From assembly GCF_000425945.1 (NCBI RefSeq), contig NZ_KE384481.1:434001-498000 (forward strand): a stretch of DNA of 64,000 nt, given 5' to 3'. Below are positions 43,590 to 55,180 of the stretch, piece by piece. The position numbers and the translations under genes are program-made. The DNA is from Candidatus Solirubrobacter pratensis (GTDB lineage Bacteria; Actinomycetota; Thermoleophilia; Solirubrobacterales; Solirubrobacteraceae). Within the stretch, counting starts at the first letter, position 1; each line of letters opens with the position of its first letter. The notes beneath the pieces were generated by a model, which did no database searches, was not told the DNA's origin, and worked only from the letters and a program-made list of their open reading frames with translations.

Positions 43590-45137
43590 CTAGAGGCGCT
43601 CCTTGATCTGGTCGATGTCGCCCACGACGACCCGCACGGCCGTGAGCCCATGGTCGCGCAGCGTCTGCAGGTCGCCGTCCGCCTGCGCGCGGATCAGCGT
43701 GCCGAAGGTGTAGGGCTCGCCGGGGACCTCGAGATCGGCCGCCGGCTCGTCGATCAGCTGCAGGAAGCGTCCGACGGGAGGACCGCCCTTGTGGAACTGG
43801 CCGGTCGAGTGCAGGAAGCGCGGCCCGTAGCCCCAGGTCGTCGCCACGTGGAAGCGATCGATCAGCGCCGTGCGCAGGCGCGCGATCGCCGCCTCGGTCT
43901 CGGCCGAGTACGGCAGGTAGCCCATGATCGCGATATACGCCGGCGGCTCGCAGCGCAGCTCCGAGAGGTCGCCCTCCGGCAGCTCCGGCGCGCCGTGCTG
44001 GAGGACGCGATTGGTGTTGTCCTTGGCCTCCTGGACGTTGGGCTGGTCGAACGGGTTGATCCCGAGCACCCAGCCGGCGACGGCGGTGGCGAACTCCGAC
44101 AGGAAGAAGATGCGACCGAGGTCCTCAGGCCCGAGCGCGTGGATCGTGATCAGCGGGTGGCCCGCCTCCGCCAGGTCGGCGCCGCTGCGCACGCCGCCGT
44201 GCTCGAGGTGCAGGAACACGCGGTCCTCGCCGTAGGCCGAGGGGTCCATCATCGGCTCGTCGGCGATCGGCAGGATTCCCTTGCCCTGCTTGCCGGTCGA
44301 CTCCGCGACGAGCTGCTCGGCCCAGAGCCCGTACGCCTCCAGCGGCGCGTCGGCCACGAAGGTCAGCTTGTCGCGGCCCTGGGCGGCGAGCTCGCCGAGC
44401 GCGACGCCGAGCCACAGGCCCGGGTTGCCCTGCTCGGCGCGGCACTCCTCGGCGGCGTCGATCGCCGAGTCGAGCACGGCCCCGATGTCGATCCCGGCCA
44501 GCACCGCGGGGACGAGTCCGAACGGCGACAGCGCGCTGTAGCGGCCGCCGATCTCCGGGTCGCCGTGGAAGACGCGCCGGAAGGAATGCTCCTGCGCCAG
44601 CTTCTCCAGCGACGTGCCGGGATCGGTCACCGCGACATAGTGCGCGCCATCCGGCTGGCGGGCGTGGAAGGCCTTGAACATCGAGTTCGGCTCGATCGTC
44701 CCGCCCGACTTCGACGAGACGATCATGATCGCCTTGTCGAGGTCGACGGCGTCGAGCACCGCCTGGACCTGAACCGGGTGCGTCGAGTCGAGCACGTGCA
44801 GGGTCAGCCCGTCGGCGCCGGCGAAGCTGCGCCGGAAGACCTCGGGCGCGAGGCTCGAGCCGCCCATGCCGAGCAGCACCGCGTCGGTGTAGCCCGCCTC
44901 GCGCACCTCGGCGGCGAAGGCGGCGTAGTCGTCGAGGAGCTCGCGCATGCGGTCGGCGATGTCGAGCCAGCCGAGCCGGTCCTCGAGCTCCGGCGTGCCC
45001 GCGCGCGCCCACAAGGTCCCGTCCTTGGCCCAGATCCGCTCGACCACGCGTTCCTCGCCTGCAGCCCGCAGGCGGTCGGCCACGGCGTCGGCATAACGCT
45101 CGGGGACCTCGGCCTCGATCGTCGTTACGTCGCTCAT
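43590..45137 (-). CDS. pgi: Glucose-6-phosphate isomerase (of the transaldolase-fusion lineage)
   Basis: The 515-residue enzyme interconverts glucose-6-phosphate and fructose-6-phosphate. It shows VLLGMGGSSLAPEVFRRSF, IVSSKSGGTIEPNSMFKAF and the C-terminal FHVATTWGYGPRFLHSTGQ with the catalytic His. The SKSGGT-type motif is typical of the isomerase half of bifunctional Tal-Pgi proteins; here no transaldolase domain is attached. A strong GGAGGAA site precedes ATG 45137. The 128-bp gap to tkt may hold an extra promoter. Confidence 0.92.
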   Translation of the reverse strand: MSDVTTIEAEVPERYADAVADRLRAAGEERVVERIWAKDGTLWARAGTPELEDRLGWLDIADRMRELLDDYAAFAAEVREAGYTDAVLLGMGGSSLAPEVFRRSFAGADGLTLHVLDSTHPVQVQAVLDAVDLDKAIMIVSSKSGGTIEPNSMFKAFHARQPDGAHYVAVTDPGTSLEKLAQEHSFRRVFHGDPEIGGRYSALSPFGLVPAVLAGIDIGAVLDSAIDAAEECRAEQGNPGLWLGVALGELAAQGRDKLTFVADAPLEAYGLWAEQLVAESTGKQGKGILPIADEPMMDPSAYGEDRVFLHLEHGGVRSGADLAEAGHPLITIHALGPEDLGRIFFLSEFATAVAGWVLGINPFDQPNVQEAKDNTNRVLQHGAPELPEGDLSELRCEPPAYIAIMGYLPYSAETEAAIARLRTALIDRFHVATTWGYGPRFLHSTGQFHKGGPPVGRFLQLIDEPAADLEVPGEPYTFGTLIRAQADGDLQTLRDHGLTAVRVVVGDIDQIKERL

Positions 45138-45265
45138 GCGTGTTTCCTCCTGCACCGGCCGTCGGATCGTGGGCAGGACGCTAGCGGACGAATGGCCGCG
45201 ACAGGCATTTCCTGAGCCGGCCGCCTCCCCCGCGAGACGGCCGCCGAAGTCGTCCTCCGGGAGCC

Positions 45266-47284
<2,019 letters not shown>

Positions 47285-47415
47285 GAGGCCTCCTGAGGGT
47301 TCGGGTTCAAATGGCGGCGGAGACGGTACTAAGTGACGCCGCATACGGGCGTAAGGGGTGGGGCCGCGGAGGAGTGCCCGGACGCCCGATGCGGCGCGGG
47401 CTTCTCAGCTTGAAC

Positions 47416-47580
47416 ATGACGCTCATGCATCCGACCCTCATGACCATCCTCGCCAACGAGCGCTCCTACGACCTGCGGGCGGACGCCGCCGCGCGTCGCC
47501 GCAGCCGCTTCGCCCTCAACCGCGGTCGCCGGGCTCAGGCCCGGCGGCTTCGCCGCCAGGTGCGGGTCGCTCACGCGTAA
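47416..47580 (+). CDS. Small basic protein of a common actinobacterial type
   Basis: The 54-residue protein begins MTLMHPTLMTILANERSYDL and ends in an Arg-rich tail. Very short proteins starting M-H-P with a helical stretch and a basic end recur in actinobacterial genomes. The start may be ATG 47416 or 47425, and no good ribosome site is visible. Function is unknown. It sits between the divergent tkt gene and msrB. Confidence 0.5.
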   Translation: MTLMHPTLMTILANERSYDLRADAAARRRSRFALNRGRRAQARRLRRQVRVAHA

Positions 47581-47610
47581 CGCGCGCGCCCGTGGGCGTA
47601 CTGTGGAGAC

Positions 47611-48439
<829 letters not shown>

Positions 48440-48443
<4 letters not shown>

Positions 48444-48748
48444 CGCGTGTGCTGCTCCTTCTCGACGGCCTCTTTCAACGAGGCGAGGGCTTGGGTCCAG
48501 AACCGCTCGAAGTACATGCGCAACGCGCCGACCCCCTGCGGGTCGAGCTGGTAGAGCCGGCGCGTGCCCTCGGCCCGGTCCGTGACCAGGCCGGCCTGCT
48601 TGAGCACCTTGAGGTGCTGCGAGACGGCGGGCCGGGAGACCGGCAGGTGGTTCGCGAGCTCGCCGACCGCCTGCGGGCCCTCCGCGAGGCGCTCGAAGAT
48701 CGCGCGCCGCGTGGGGTCGCCGAGGGCATCCATTCCTGCGTTAGTCAT
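48440..48748 (-). CDS. ArsR family transcriptional regulator
   Basis: The 102-residue winged-helix protein reads DALGDPTRRAIFERLAEG, PVSRPAVSQHLKVLKQAGLV (recognition helix) and a C-terminal FWTQALASLKEAVEKE. It lacks metal-binding cysteines, as expected of the subclass paired with AHSA1-like proteins. It probably represses its own operon through the direct repeats found just upstream of its start. Confidence 0.9.
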
Positions 48749-48750
48749 GG

Positions 48751-48776
48751 CTTACCGTTAGTTTGGACTTACCGTT
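48751..48776. promoter_or_regulatory. Direct-repeat operator candidate of the ArsR gene
   Basis: CTTACCGTT occurs at 48751-48759 and 48768-48776, 17 bases apart, immediately upstream of the regulator ATG (minus strand). On the coding strand the sites read AACGGTAAG. The position and spacing suggest autoregulation. Confidence 0.55.
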
Positions 48777-48828
48777 GCTGCCTGTCAAGTCCTGAACGCG
48801 GGTTTATGCGCCGCCGTACCGTGAACGG

Positions 48829-49497
48829 ATGGCGGTCGTTCGCGCCGAGGGGCTGGTGAAGACGTTCGGGGAGGGCCGCGCCGCGCGGCGCGTGCTCGAC
48901 GGGGCCTCGCTGAGCGTCGCGGCGGGCGAGGTGGTCGCGGTCGTGGGCCGCTCGGGAACCGGGAAGTCGACGCTGCTGCACCTGATCGGCGGGCTGGACC
49001 GGCCCGAGGCGGGCTCGATCGTCGTCGACGGCGTGCAGGTGACGGGCGCGGGCGAGCGGGCGCTGAGCCGGCTGCGGCGGCGGCGCGTGGGGTTCGTGTT
49101 CCAGTTCTTCCATCTGCTGCCCGAGCTGACGGGCGAGGCGAACGTTCTGCTGGCCGGGCGCGTGCGCCACGCGCGGCCGGACGCCGCCGCGCGCGGGCAG
49201 GAGCTGATCGACAGGCTCGGGCTGCGCGCCGTGGCGGGATCGCTCCCGTCGCAGCTGTCCGGCGGCGAGCAGCAGCGGTTCGCGATCGCGCGCGCGCTCG
49301 TGAACGACCCCGCGGTGCTGCTGGCCGACGAGCCGACGGGGAACCTGGACGTGCACGCGGGCGCCGAGGTGCTGCAGCTCCTGCGGGCCGGAGCGGACGA
49401 GGGGCGCGCCGTCGTGATGGTCACGCACGAGGCATCGGCGGCGTCGATCGCCGACCGCGTGCTGCGGCTCGAGCGCGGGCGGCTGGTGGACGCGTGA
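48829..49497 (+). CDS. ABC transporter ATP-binding protein, MacB/LolD type
   Basis: The 222-residue ATPase has Walker A VVGRSGTGKSTLLHLIGGLD, Q-loop VGFVFQFFHLLPELTGEANV, signature LSGGEQQRFAIARAL, Walker B VLLADEPTGNLD and the H-loop MVTHEASAA. This is the class that drives FtsX-type permeases (mechanotransmission rather than classical import). The permease follows after 49 bases. Confidence 0.94.
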   Translation: MAVVRAEGLVKTFGEGRAARRVLDGASLSVAAGEVVAVVGRSGTGKSTLLHLIGGLDRPEAGSIVVDGVQVTGAGERALSRLRRRRVGFVFQFFHLLPELTGEANVLLAGRVRHARPDAAARGQELIDRLGLRAVAGSLPSQLSGGEQQRFAIARALVNDPAVLLADEPTGNLDVHAGAEVLQLLRAGADEGRAVVMVTHEASAASIADRVLRLERGRLVDA

Positions 49498-49546
49498 GAC
49501 CGCCGCGCTCCTCCGGCCCGATCGCCGCCGCCCAGGGCGGGCGCCG

Positions 49547-51793
49547 GTGCTGAGCGACGCGCTCGCCGGCCTCCGTGCCCGCCGCTCGCGCACCATGCTG
49601 GCGGCGGCAGGCGTCTTCGCGGCCGCGCTCGTCGCCGGCACCGCGACCACGGTCGGGTACTCGCTGGCGACCGGGTTCGACCGCTCGGCGGACCGCGCGG
49701 ACCTGCCCGACGTGATCGCGCGCTTCTCCTCCGACCGGCTCTCGCGGGTCGACGCCCGCGTGAGTGCGCTGCCGAACCTCGCGGCGCGCTCGTACCGGTG
49801 GGAGCGGACGAACGTGGCGCTGGACAGCGCGGCGAAGTCGACCGGCCAGGGCGCGCTGGACCTCGTCCTCGGCGGCCGCCGCGGCTACCTCGTCGTGTCC
49901 GGACACGATCTGACGGGCGCGCCCGGCGAGGTCGTGGTCGAGCGGGGCCTGGCGCAGGAGTGGGGGCTCAAGGCCGGCGACGACCTGCGCGTCGGGCGGC
50001 TCGGTTGGCTGCGGATCGCCGGCATCGCGGTCTCGCCGGACAACGTCGCCTATCCGCTGGCGAAGGCGGCGCGCGTCTATGTGTCCCCCGAATGGCTCGG
50101 CTTCCGGCCGGACCCGAACGTCGCGCTGCTGTGGCTCAACGACCCGTCGAAGGCCGACGTGACGCTGACGCAGGCGCGCGCGGTCTCGTTCGGCCTCGGA
50201 CGGTTGCAGTTCATCACGCGCGACGGCGTGCGGGTCCTGCTCTCCCAGGCGGCGGGGATCGTGATCTCGCTGCTGATCGCGTTCTCGCTCGTCGCGCTCG
50301 TCGCCGCCGGCACGATGCTGGCGGCCGGCGCGCACGCGGACGTCCAGCGGCGGCTGCCCGCGCTCGGCGTGCAGCGCGCGCTCGGCTTCACGCCGGCGCG
50401 GATCGCGGCGCTGCAGGCGACCGAGGCCGCGCTCGTGGCGATCCCGGCGGCGGGGCTCGGGATCGCGGCCGGCGCCGCGCTGGTCGCGCGGCCGGCCGGC
50501 GACCTCCTGGCCGCGCTCAACGAGCTCAGCCCGGGCTGGGCGCTCGTCCCGCCGCTGGCCGTCTGCCTGCTCGCGGTCACGCTCGTGGTCGTCACCGCCG
50601 CCACCTGGCCGGCGTGGAAGGCGGCGCGGCGGCCGCCGGTCGAGATCCTGCGCGGCGGGGACGTCGCGGTGCCGGCGCGCCGGCGGCGAGCCGCGACCCG
50701 CGGTGGGGGCCTCGCCGCGCTCGGCGCGCGCTTCGCCACCGCAGCGCGCGGGCGGTGGGTCGCCGCCGTCGCGACGATCGCCGTGTGCGCGGGCGTCGTG
50801 ACGCTGATGCTCGCGCTCGCGTCGCTGCTCGAGCGGCTGCGCACCGATCCGGGCACGGTCGGCAAGCGCTACCAGCTGAGCCTCACGCTCGACTCGAGCC
50901 GCGTGGGCGAGGCGGCGAAGGTGCCCGGCGTCGCCGCCGTCGGGCGGCGCTACAGCGTCGACGCGGCGGATTCCTTCCGGCTCGGCGAGCCCGTGCGGCT
51001 CGTCGCGTATCCCGGCGACCACACGCGGTTCGAGGCGCCTCCGCTCGCCGAAGGCCGGCGCATCCGCGGTGCCGGCGACATCGAGGTCGGCCAGGGCATG
51101 GCCGACGCGCTCGGGCTCAGCCCCGGCTCCGTGTTCGCCGCGCAGCTGCCGAACGGCGAGGAGGCGCGGTTCCGCGTCAGCGGCGTGGTGCGGGCGCTCG
51201 AGAACGACGGGCGGATCGCGTGGGTGCGGGCCGGCCGGCTGCTCGCAGCCGACCCGGCCGTCTCGCCGGAGATCGTGGTCCGAGTGCGCGCGGGCGCGAA
51301 TCGCGACGCCGTCGTGCGCCGGCTCGAAGCGCTCGGCGCCCAGCTCACGCCGGTCGGCGGCGCGCAGACCGACGACGCCCGCTTCCTGGCGGTGCTCGCG
51401 GCCGTCCTGCGCGGCGTCGGGCTCGCCGTCGGGCTCGTCTGCCTCTACGCGCTGATCCAGGCGCTGACCGTCACCGCCCGCGAGCGGCGCGGCGCGGTGG
51501 CCCTGCTGCGCGCCTGCGGCGCCGACGCCGCGACGGTCGCGCTCGTGCTCGCCGGCGCGGCGGCGGCGGTGGCGATCCCGGCGGCGCTCGCCGGCGTCCT
51601 GCTCGGGACGTTCGCGTTCGGCCCGCTGGTCGCCCGCCTCGCGGCGGGGTTCGCGTCCCTGCCGCTCGCACCCACGGGCGGCCAGGTGGCGCTCGTCGTC
51701 GCGGGCCTGCTCGCGCTCGCCGCGGCGGCGACCGCGATCGTGGCCCGCCGCGTCCTGCGGGAGCCGATCGTCGCGGGGTTGCGCGAGGAATGA
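49547..51793 (+). CDS. FtsX-like permease of a MacB/LolC-type transporter
   Basis: The 748-residue protein has two FtsX-type cores. Transmembrane helices lie near the N-terminus (about 13-33), around 235-370, around 400-430, and in a final three-helix block (about 615-735). Large extracellular domains lie between them. It pairs with the preceding ATPase to act on a lipoprotein, lipid or peptide substrate. The GTG start at 49547 gives a short cytoplasmic N-terminus. Its stop overlaps the phosphoesterase ATG (ATGA). Confidence 0.88.
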   Translation: MLSDALAGLRARRSRTMLAAAGVFAAALVAGTATTVGYSLATGFDRSADRADLPDVIARFSSDRLSRVDARVSALPNLAARSYRWERTNVALDSAAKSTGQGALDLVLGGRRGYLVVSGHDLTGAPGEVVVERGLAQEWGLKAGDDLRVGRLGWLRIAGIAVSPDNVAYPLAKAARVYVSPEWLGFRPDPNVALLWLNDPSKADVTLTQARAVSFGLGRLQFITRDGVRVLLSQAAGIVISLLIAFSLVALVAAGTMLAAGAHADVQRRLPALGVQRALGFTPARIAALQATEAALVAIPAAGLGIAAGAALVARPAGDLLAALNELSPGWALVPPLAVCLLAVTLVVVTAATWPAWKAARRPPVEILRGGDVAVPARRRRAATRGGGLAALGARFATAARGRWVAAVATIAVCAGVVTLMLALASLLERLRTDPGTVGKRYQLSLTLDSSRVGEAAKVPGVAAVGRRYSVDAADSFRLGEPVRLVAYPGDHTRFEAPPLAEGRRIRGAGDIEVGQGMADALGLSPGSVFAAQLPNGEEARFRVSGVVRALENDGRIAWVRAGRLLAADPAVSPEIVVRVRAGANRDAVVRRLEALGAQLTPVGGAQTDDARFLAVLAAVLRGVGLAVGLVCLYALIQALTVTARERRGAVALLRACGADAATVALVLAGAAAAVAIPAALAGVLLGTFAFGPLVARLAAGFASLPLAPTGGQVALVVAGLLALAAAATAIVARRVLREPIVAGLREE

Positions 51794-53274
51794 GACCGCC
51801 CGAGGAGATCCGCCACGCCGCCACGGCAGGCCCGCGCCGGGCGCGCGCGGCGGTGCTCGCCGCGGCGATCCTCGCGCTCGCGGCCGTCGCCGTCCCCGCC
51901 TGCAGCGGCGACCGCGCCGCCTCGCCCGCCGTTGCCGGCTCGACGCTCCAGGCGACGCTCGCCGATCCCGACGGGGACGGGTTCCTGCAGGCTGGGCCGG
52001 GCGAGCCGCTGGTCGACCGCGGCGGCAGGGCGGCGCCCGGCGCGACCCTGGCGACCTTCGCGCAGCTGACCGACACGCACGTCCGCGACGAGGAGTCCCC
52101 GGCGCGCGTGCCGTTCCTGGACCGCCTCGGCGGCCGCTTCACGTCGACGTTCCGCCCCCAGGAGGCGTTCTCCGCGCAGACGCTCGACGCGTCCGTCCGT
52201 GCGCTCAACCGCGAGCGGCCGGAGGCCGTCTTCGTGACCGGCGACATCGTCGACAACGCGCAGGAGAACGAGCTGACGATGGCGATCGACACGCTCGACG
52301 GGCGCGAGGTCCACCCCGGCAGCGGCGCGCCCGGCTACGACGGCGTCCAGGCCGCGGACTCGGCCGATCCCTTCTACTACCGCCCCGATCACGACTCCCC
52401 TCGGCATCCGGGCTCCCTCGCCGCCGCGCAGCGGCCGTTCAAGGCGGCCGGCCTCGACGCGCCGTGGTACCCGATCGTCGGCAACCACGACGTGCTCGCG
52501 CAGGGCGAGGTTCCGCCCACACCGGCGATCCAGGCGTGGGCGACCGGTGGGCGGCTCGTGACCACGCTCGATCCCGGGCTCCAGCCGCCCACCGAGGAGA
52601 CGCAGGCCAAGCAGGCGGTCGCGGCCGTCCTCTCGGGCGCGGCGTCCCTGCCCAGCGTGCCGACCCCGCGCGATCCGCACCGGCGCATGCTCAGCTCGCC
52701 GCAGGTCGAGCGGCGACTGATCGCGGCGAGCGCGAAGGGAACCGCCGCGCCCGGTGGGCTGATGGACTACGCCGTCGACGTGGGCCCGCACGTCCGCGCG
52801 ATCACGCTCGACACCGTCCGCCGCGACGGCACCTCCAAGGGCCTCGTCACCGCCGCCCAGACCGCCTGGCTCACCACCCAGCTCCAGCAGGCCGGCGACC
52901 GCTGGGTGATCGTCCTCTCCCACAACCCGCTCGACGCGTCCGACGGCGGCGCCGCAGCGCTCGCCGCGCTCGACCGGGACGCGCGCGTCGTCGCCGCGAT
53001 CTCCGGCAACCGCCACAAGAACGTGGTCACGCGCCACAAGCGGTTCTGGCTCGTCGGCACGTCCTCGCTCGCCGACTATCCCCAGCAGGCGCGCATGTTC
53101 CGCCTGCGCGCCACCCGCACCGGCGTCGCGCTCGAGACCTGGATGGTCGACCACGACGGCAAGGGCCTCGCCGGCGTCTCGCGCGAGCTGGCCTACCTCG
53201 ACGCCCAGGGCGGCCGCCCGCAGCGCTTCGCGGGCACCCGCGAGGACCGCAACGCGCGGCTCTACGTGGGCTAG
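51790..53274 (+). CDS. Metallophosphoesterase lipoprotein (TIGR03767-like)
   Basis: The 494-residue protein has a lipoprotein signal (lipobox VPAC, Cys38) and a calcineurin-like phosphoesterase domain. Metal ligands are visible in QLTDTHVRDE, VTGDIVDNAQ, IVGNHDVL, VLSHNP and a final G-N-R-H segment. The order and spacing resemble the TIGR03767 family of secreted actinobacterial phosphoesterases. The substrate is unknown. It is translationally coupled to the FtsX-like permease, so it may work on the same envelope substrate. Confidence 0.88.
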   Translation: MRPPEEIRHAATAGPRRARAAVLAAAILALAAVAVPACSGDRAASPAVAGSTLQATLADPDGDGFLQAGPGEPLVDRGGRAAPGATLATFAQLTDTHVRDEESPARVPFLDRLGGRFTSTFRPQEAFSAQTLDASVRALNRERPEAVFVTGDIVDNAQENELTMAIDTLDGREVHPGSGAPGYDGVQAADSADPFYYRPDHDSPRHPGSLAAAQRPFKAAGLDAPWYPIVGNHDVLAQGEVPPTPAIQAWATGGRLVTTLDPGLQPPTEETQAKQAVAAVLSGAASLPSVPTPRDPHRRMLSSPQVERRLIAASAKGTAAPGGLMDYAVDVGPHVRAITLDTVRRDGTSKGLVTAAQTAWLTTQLQQAGDRWVIVLSHNPLDASDGGAAALAALDRDARVVAAISGNRHKNVVTRHKRFWLVGTSSLADYPQQARMFRLRATRTGVALETWMVDHDGKGLAGVSRELAYLDAQGGRPQRFAGTREDRNARLYVG

Positions 53275-53310
53275 TCCGGATCGACGCGCAGCGAGGCGAT
53301 CTGCTCGCCC

Positions 53311-53335
53311 GACTCCGGCGCTCGTCGCCGGAGTC
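53311..53335 (+). terminator. Hairpin after the phosphoesterase gene
   Basis: A perfect 10-bp inverted repeat (arms 53311-53320 and 53326-53335, loop CTCGT) lies 36 bases past the stop codon. There is no T-run, so it is only a candidate terminator. Confidence 0.4.
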
Positions 53336-53447
53336 ATCGCCGCTCGGCCGCAGGATCACGAGGCGGCGGCGAGGATCACCAGGGCGAGTGCCCCGAAGAG
53401 GAGGCGCATGGTTCTGCGCACCCTGTCGTTTGTAGCCTGCGGGGCGC

Positions 53448-54560
53448 ATGCGCGACATCCCGCTTCGCGTGGTCCTGCGCGAGTGGGGCCGGATCGGCTG
53501 CCTCGGATTCGGCGGCCCGCCGGCGCACATCGCGCTGCTGCGGCAGCTCGTGGTGGACCGCCGGCGCTGGCTCGGGCACGACGAGCTCGAGGACGCGATC
53601 GCGGCCTGCAACCTGCTGCCCGGGCCCGCCAGCACGCAGCTGGCGATCTACACGGCGTGGCGCGTGCGCGGGCGACCGGGCGCGCTCGTGGGCGGCCTCG
53701 CATTCATCCTTCCCGGGCTGGTCGCGATCCTCGCGCTGTCGGCCGTGTTCCTCGCGAGCAGCCCGCCGGAGTGGGTCCGGGGCGCGGGAGCAGGGGCCGG
53801 CGCGGCGGTGGCCGCCGTAGCGGTCCAGGCGGCCTGGGCGCTGATCCCGGCGAGCTGGACGCGGGCGCCGAGCGGGCTGCGCTGGATCGCCTATGCCGCC
53901 GCCGGCGCCGCCGCGGCCGCGGCGGCCGCCCCCTGGGTCGTGCTCGTCCTGCTCGCGGCCGGCGCGCTCGAGCTCACGCGTCGCCGCGCCGCGCTCCACG
54001 CGTGGCCGGTCCTTTTCGCGGCCTCGGCGCCGAGCGCGGGGCTCGCGTGGGTCGCGCTGAAGGTCGGCGCCCTGTCGTACGGCGGCGGCTTCGTGATCAT
54101 CCCGCTGATGCAGGGCGACGCCGTCGACCGCCACCACTGGATGACGGCGGAGCAGTTCCTCAACGCCGTCGCGCTCGGCCAGGTGACGCCGGGGCCGGTG
54201 GTGCACACCGTCGCCGCCGTCGGCTACGCGGCGGCCGGCGTGCCGGGCGCGCTGCTCGCCGCGGCCATCGCGTTCGCGCCGTCGTTCGCCTTCGTCCTCG
54301 CGGGCGCAGGCCGCTTCGGCCGCCTGCGCGCCCACGCCGACGTGCGCGCGTTCCTCGACGGCGCCGGACCGGCGGCGATCGGCGCCATCCTCGGCTCCGC
54401 GTTCGCGCTCGCGCGCGCGCTCGAGGAACCGTGGCAGGCGGCGATCCTCGCGGCCGCAGCGGTCGCGCTGCTGGCCGCAAGGCGCGGCGTGGTGGAGACG
54501 CTCGTCGCGGCGGGCATCGCCGGCGCGCTGCTCGCGCTCGCCGGTGCCCCGGCTCCCTAG
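53448..54560 (+). CDS. chrA: Chromate transporter (ChrA, CHR family)
   Basis: The 370-residue protein contains two CHR repeats: FGGPPAHIALL with LPGPASTQLAIYTAW in the first, and SYGGGFVIIPLMQGDAV with LGQVTPGPVVHTVAAVGY in the second. About ten to twelve hydrophobic segments are visible. It is expected to export chromate by proton coupling, though many homologues have no proven role. Its TAG stop overlaps the convergent stop of the next gene (CTAG). Confidence 0.93.
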   Translation: MRDIPLRVVLREWGRIGCLGFGGPPAHIALLRQLVVDRRRWLGHDELEDAIAACNLLPGPASTQLAIYTAWRVRGRPGALVGGLAFILPGLVAILALSAVFLASSPPEWVRGAGAGAGAAVAAVAVQAAWALIPASWTRAPSGLRWIAYAAAGAAAAAAAAPWVVLVLLAAGALELTRRRAALHAWPVLFAASAPSAGLAWVALKVGALSYGGGFVIIPLMQGDAVDRHHWMTAEQFLNAVALGQVTPGPVVHTVAAVGYAAAGVPGALLAAAIAFAPSFAFVLAGAGRFGRLRAHADVRAFLDGAGPAAIGAILGSAFALARALEEPWQAAILAAAAVALLAARRGVVETLVAAGIAGALLALAGAPAP

Positions 54561-54961
54561 GACGCGCGCTCGAGGACGACGATCGGGATCTGCCGGTCGG
54601 TCTTCTTCTGGTACTCGTCGTAGTCCGGCCACTCGGCGGTCATCGTCGGCCACAGCTGCCGGCGCTCCTGCGAGTCGGCGACCCGCGCGCGCGCCTTGAA
54701 GCGCTCGTCGCGGACCTGCACCTCGACGTCCGGATCGGCCTCGAGGTTCAGGAACCACGCCGGCGGCTCGTCGGCGCCGCCCTTGGACGCCACGATCAGG
54801 TAGTCGTCGCCGTTGCGCCCGTAGATCAGCGGCAGCTCGCGCGGCTGGCCGCTGCGGCGCCCCTTCGTGGTCAGCAGCAGCGTCTGCGTGCCGCGCCAGT
54901 CGTGTCCTTCTTCGCCCCCGGTCGCCCGGTAGCGCTCAACGTGCTCCTTGCCAAACAACAT
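54557..54961 (-). CDS. Ddn-type nitroreductase/deazaflavin (F420)-dependent family protein
   Basis: The 134-residue protein has the split-barrel flavin-binding fold of the Ddn family: LLLTTKGRRSGQPRELPLIY, YLIVASKGGADEPPAWFLNL and DEYQKKTDRQIPIVVL. These actinobacterial enzymes use F420H2 to reduce quinones or nitro compounds. ATG 54961 is chosen over the TTG two codons earlier. Confidence 0.9.
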   Translation of the reverse strand: MLFGKEHVERYRATGGEEGHDWRGTQTLLLTTKGRRSGQPRELPLIYGRNGDDYLIVASKGGADEPPAWFLNLEADPDVEVQVRDERFKARARVADSQERRQLWPTMTAEWPDYDEYQKKTDRQIPIVVLERAS

Positions 54962-55002
54962 CCTCAAAACCTACCCATAGGCCGCCTGCCTACCCTCTCG
55001 AG

Positions 55003-55116
55003 GTGTCACGCCCGCTCTTCGTGGCCGGCGGCGCCCTGCACTTCCTCGAGCCCCGCGTGCACGAGGCGATCATCGACGCCCAGCGCTTCCGCGGCATCCC
55101 GATGCCGCTGCTGTGA
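55003..55116 (+). pseudogene. Truncated DoxX-like membrane protein remnant
   Basis: A GTG-started frame encodes 37 residues, SRPLFVAGGALHFLEPRVHE and then a divergent tail ending at a TGA. The opening closely resembles the first helix of small DoxX-type membrane proteins (V-A-G-x-L-H-F-x-x-P), but the remaining three helices are missing. It is either a broken gene or a chance short frame. Confidence 0.4.
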
Positions 55117-55125
55117 GGGCGGCAA

Positions 55126-55162
55126 GGCGCCGCGACGGGGGGTGACCGCCGCGGCGCCCTTT
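55126..55162. terminator. Hairpin between the DoxX remnant and the MFS gene
   Basis: GGCGCCGCG (55126-55134) pairs perfectly with 55150-55158 over 9 bp and is followed by CTTT on the plus strand. It could end transcription from either side of this convergent junction. Confidence 0.45.
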
Positions 55163-55180
55163 GTGTCGCCGGTGATGAAC

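Noticed and set aside
47311..47415. N-terminal part of the 89-residue frame before msrB
   Set aside because: Only the segment from 47416 resembles the recurrent small actinobacterial protein; the upstream part lies in the tkt promoter region.
53356..53409. A 17-codon minus-strand frame encoding a hydrophobic peptide before the chromate transporter gene
   Set aside because: It reads like a single helix, but it is too short to support without conservation data; no convincing ribosome site was seen.
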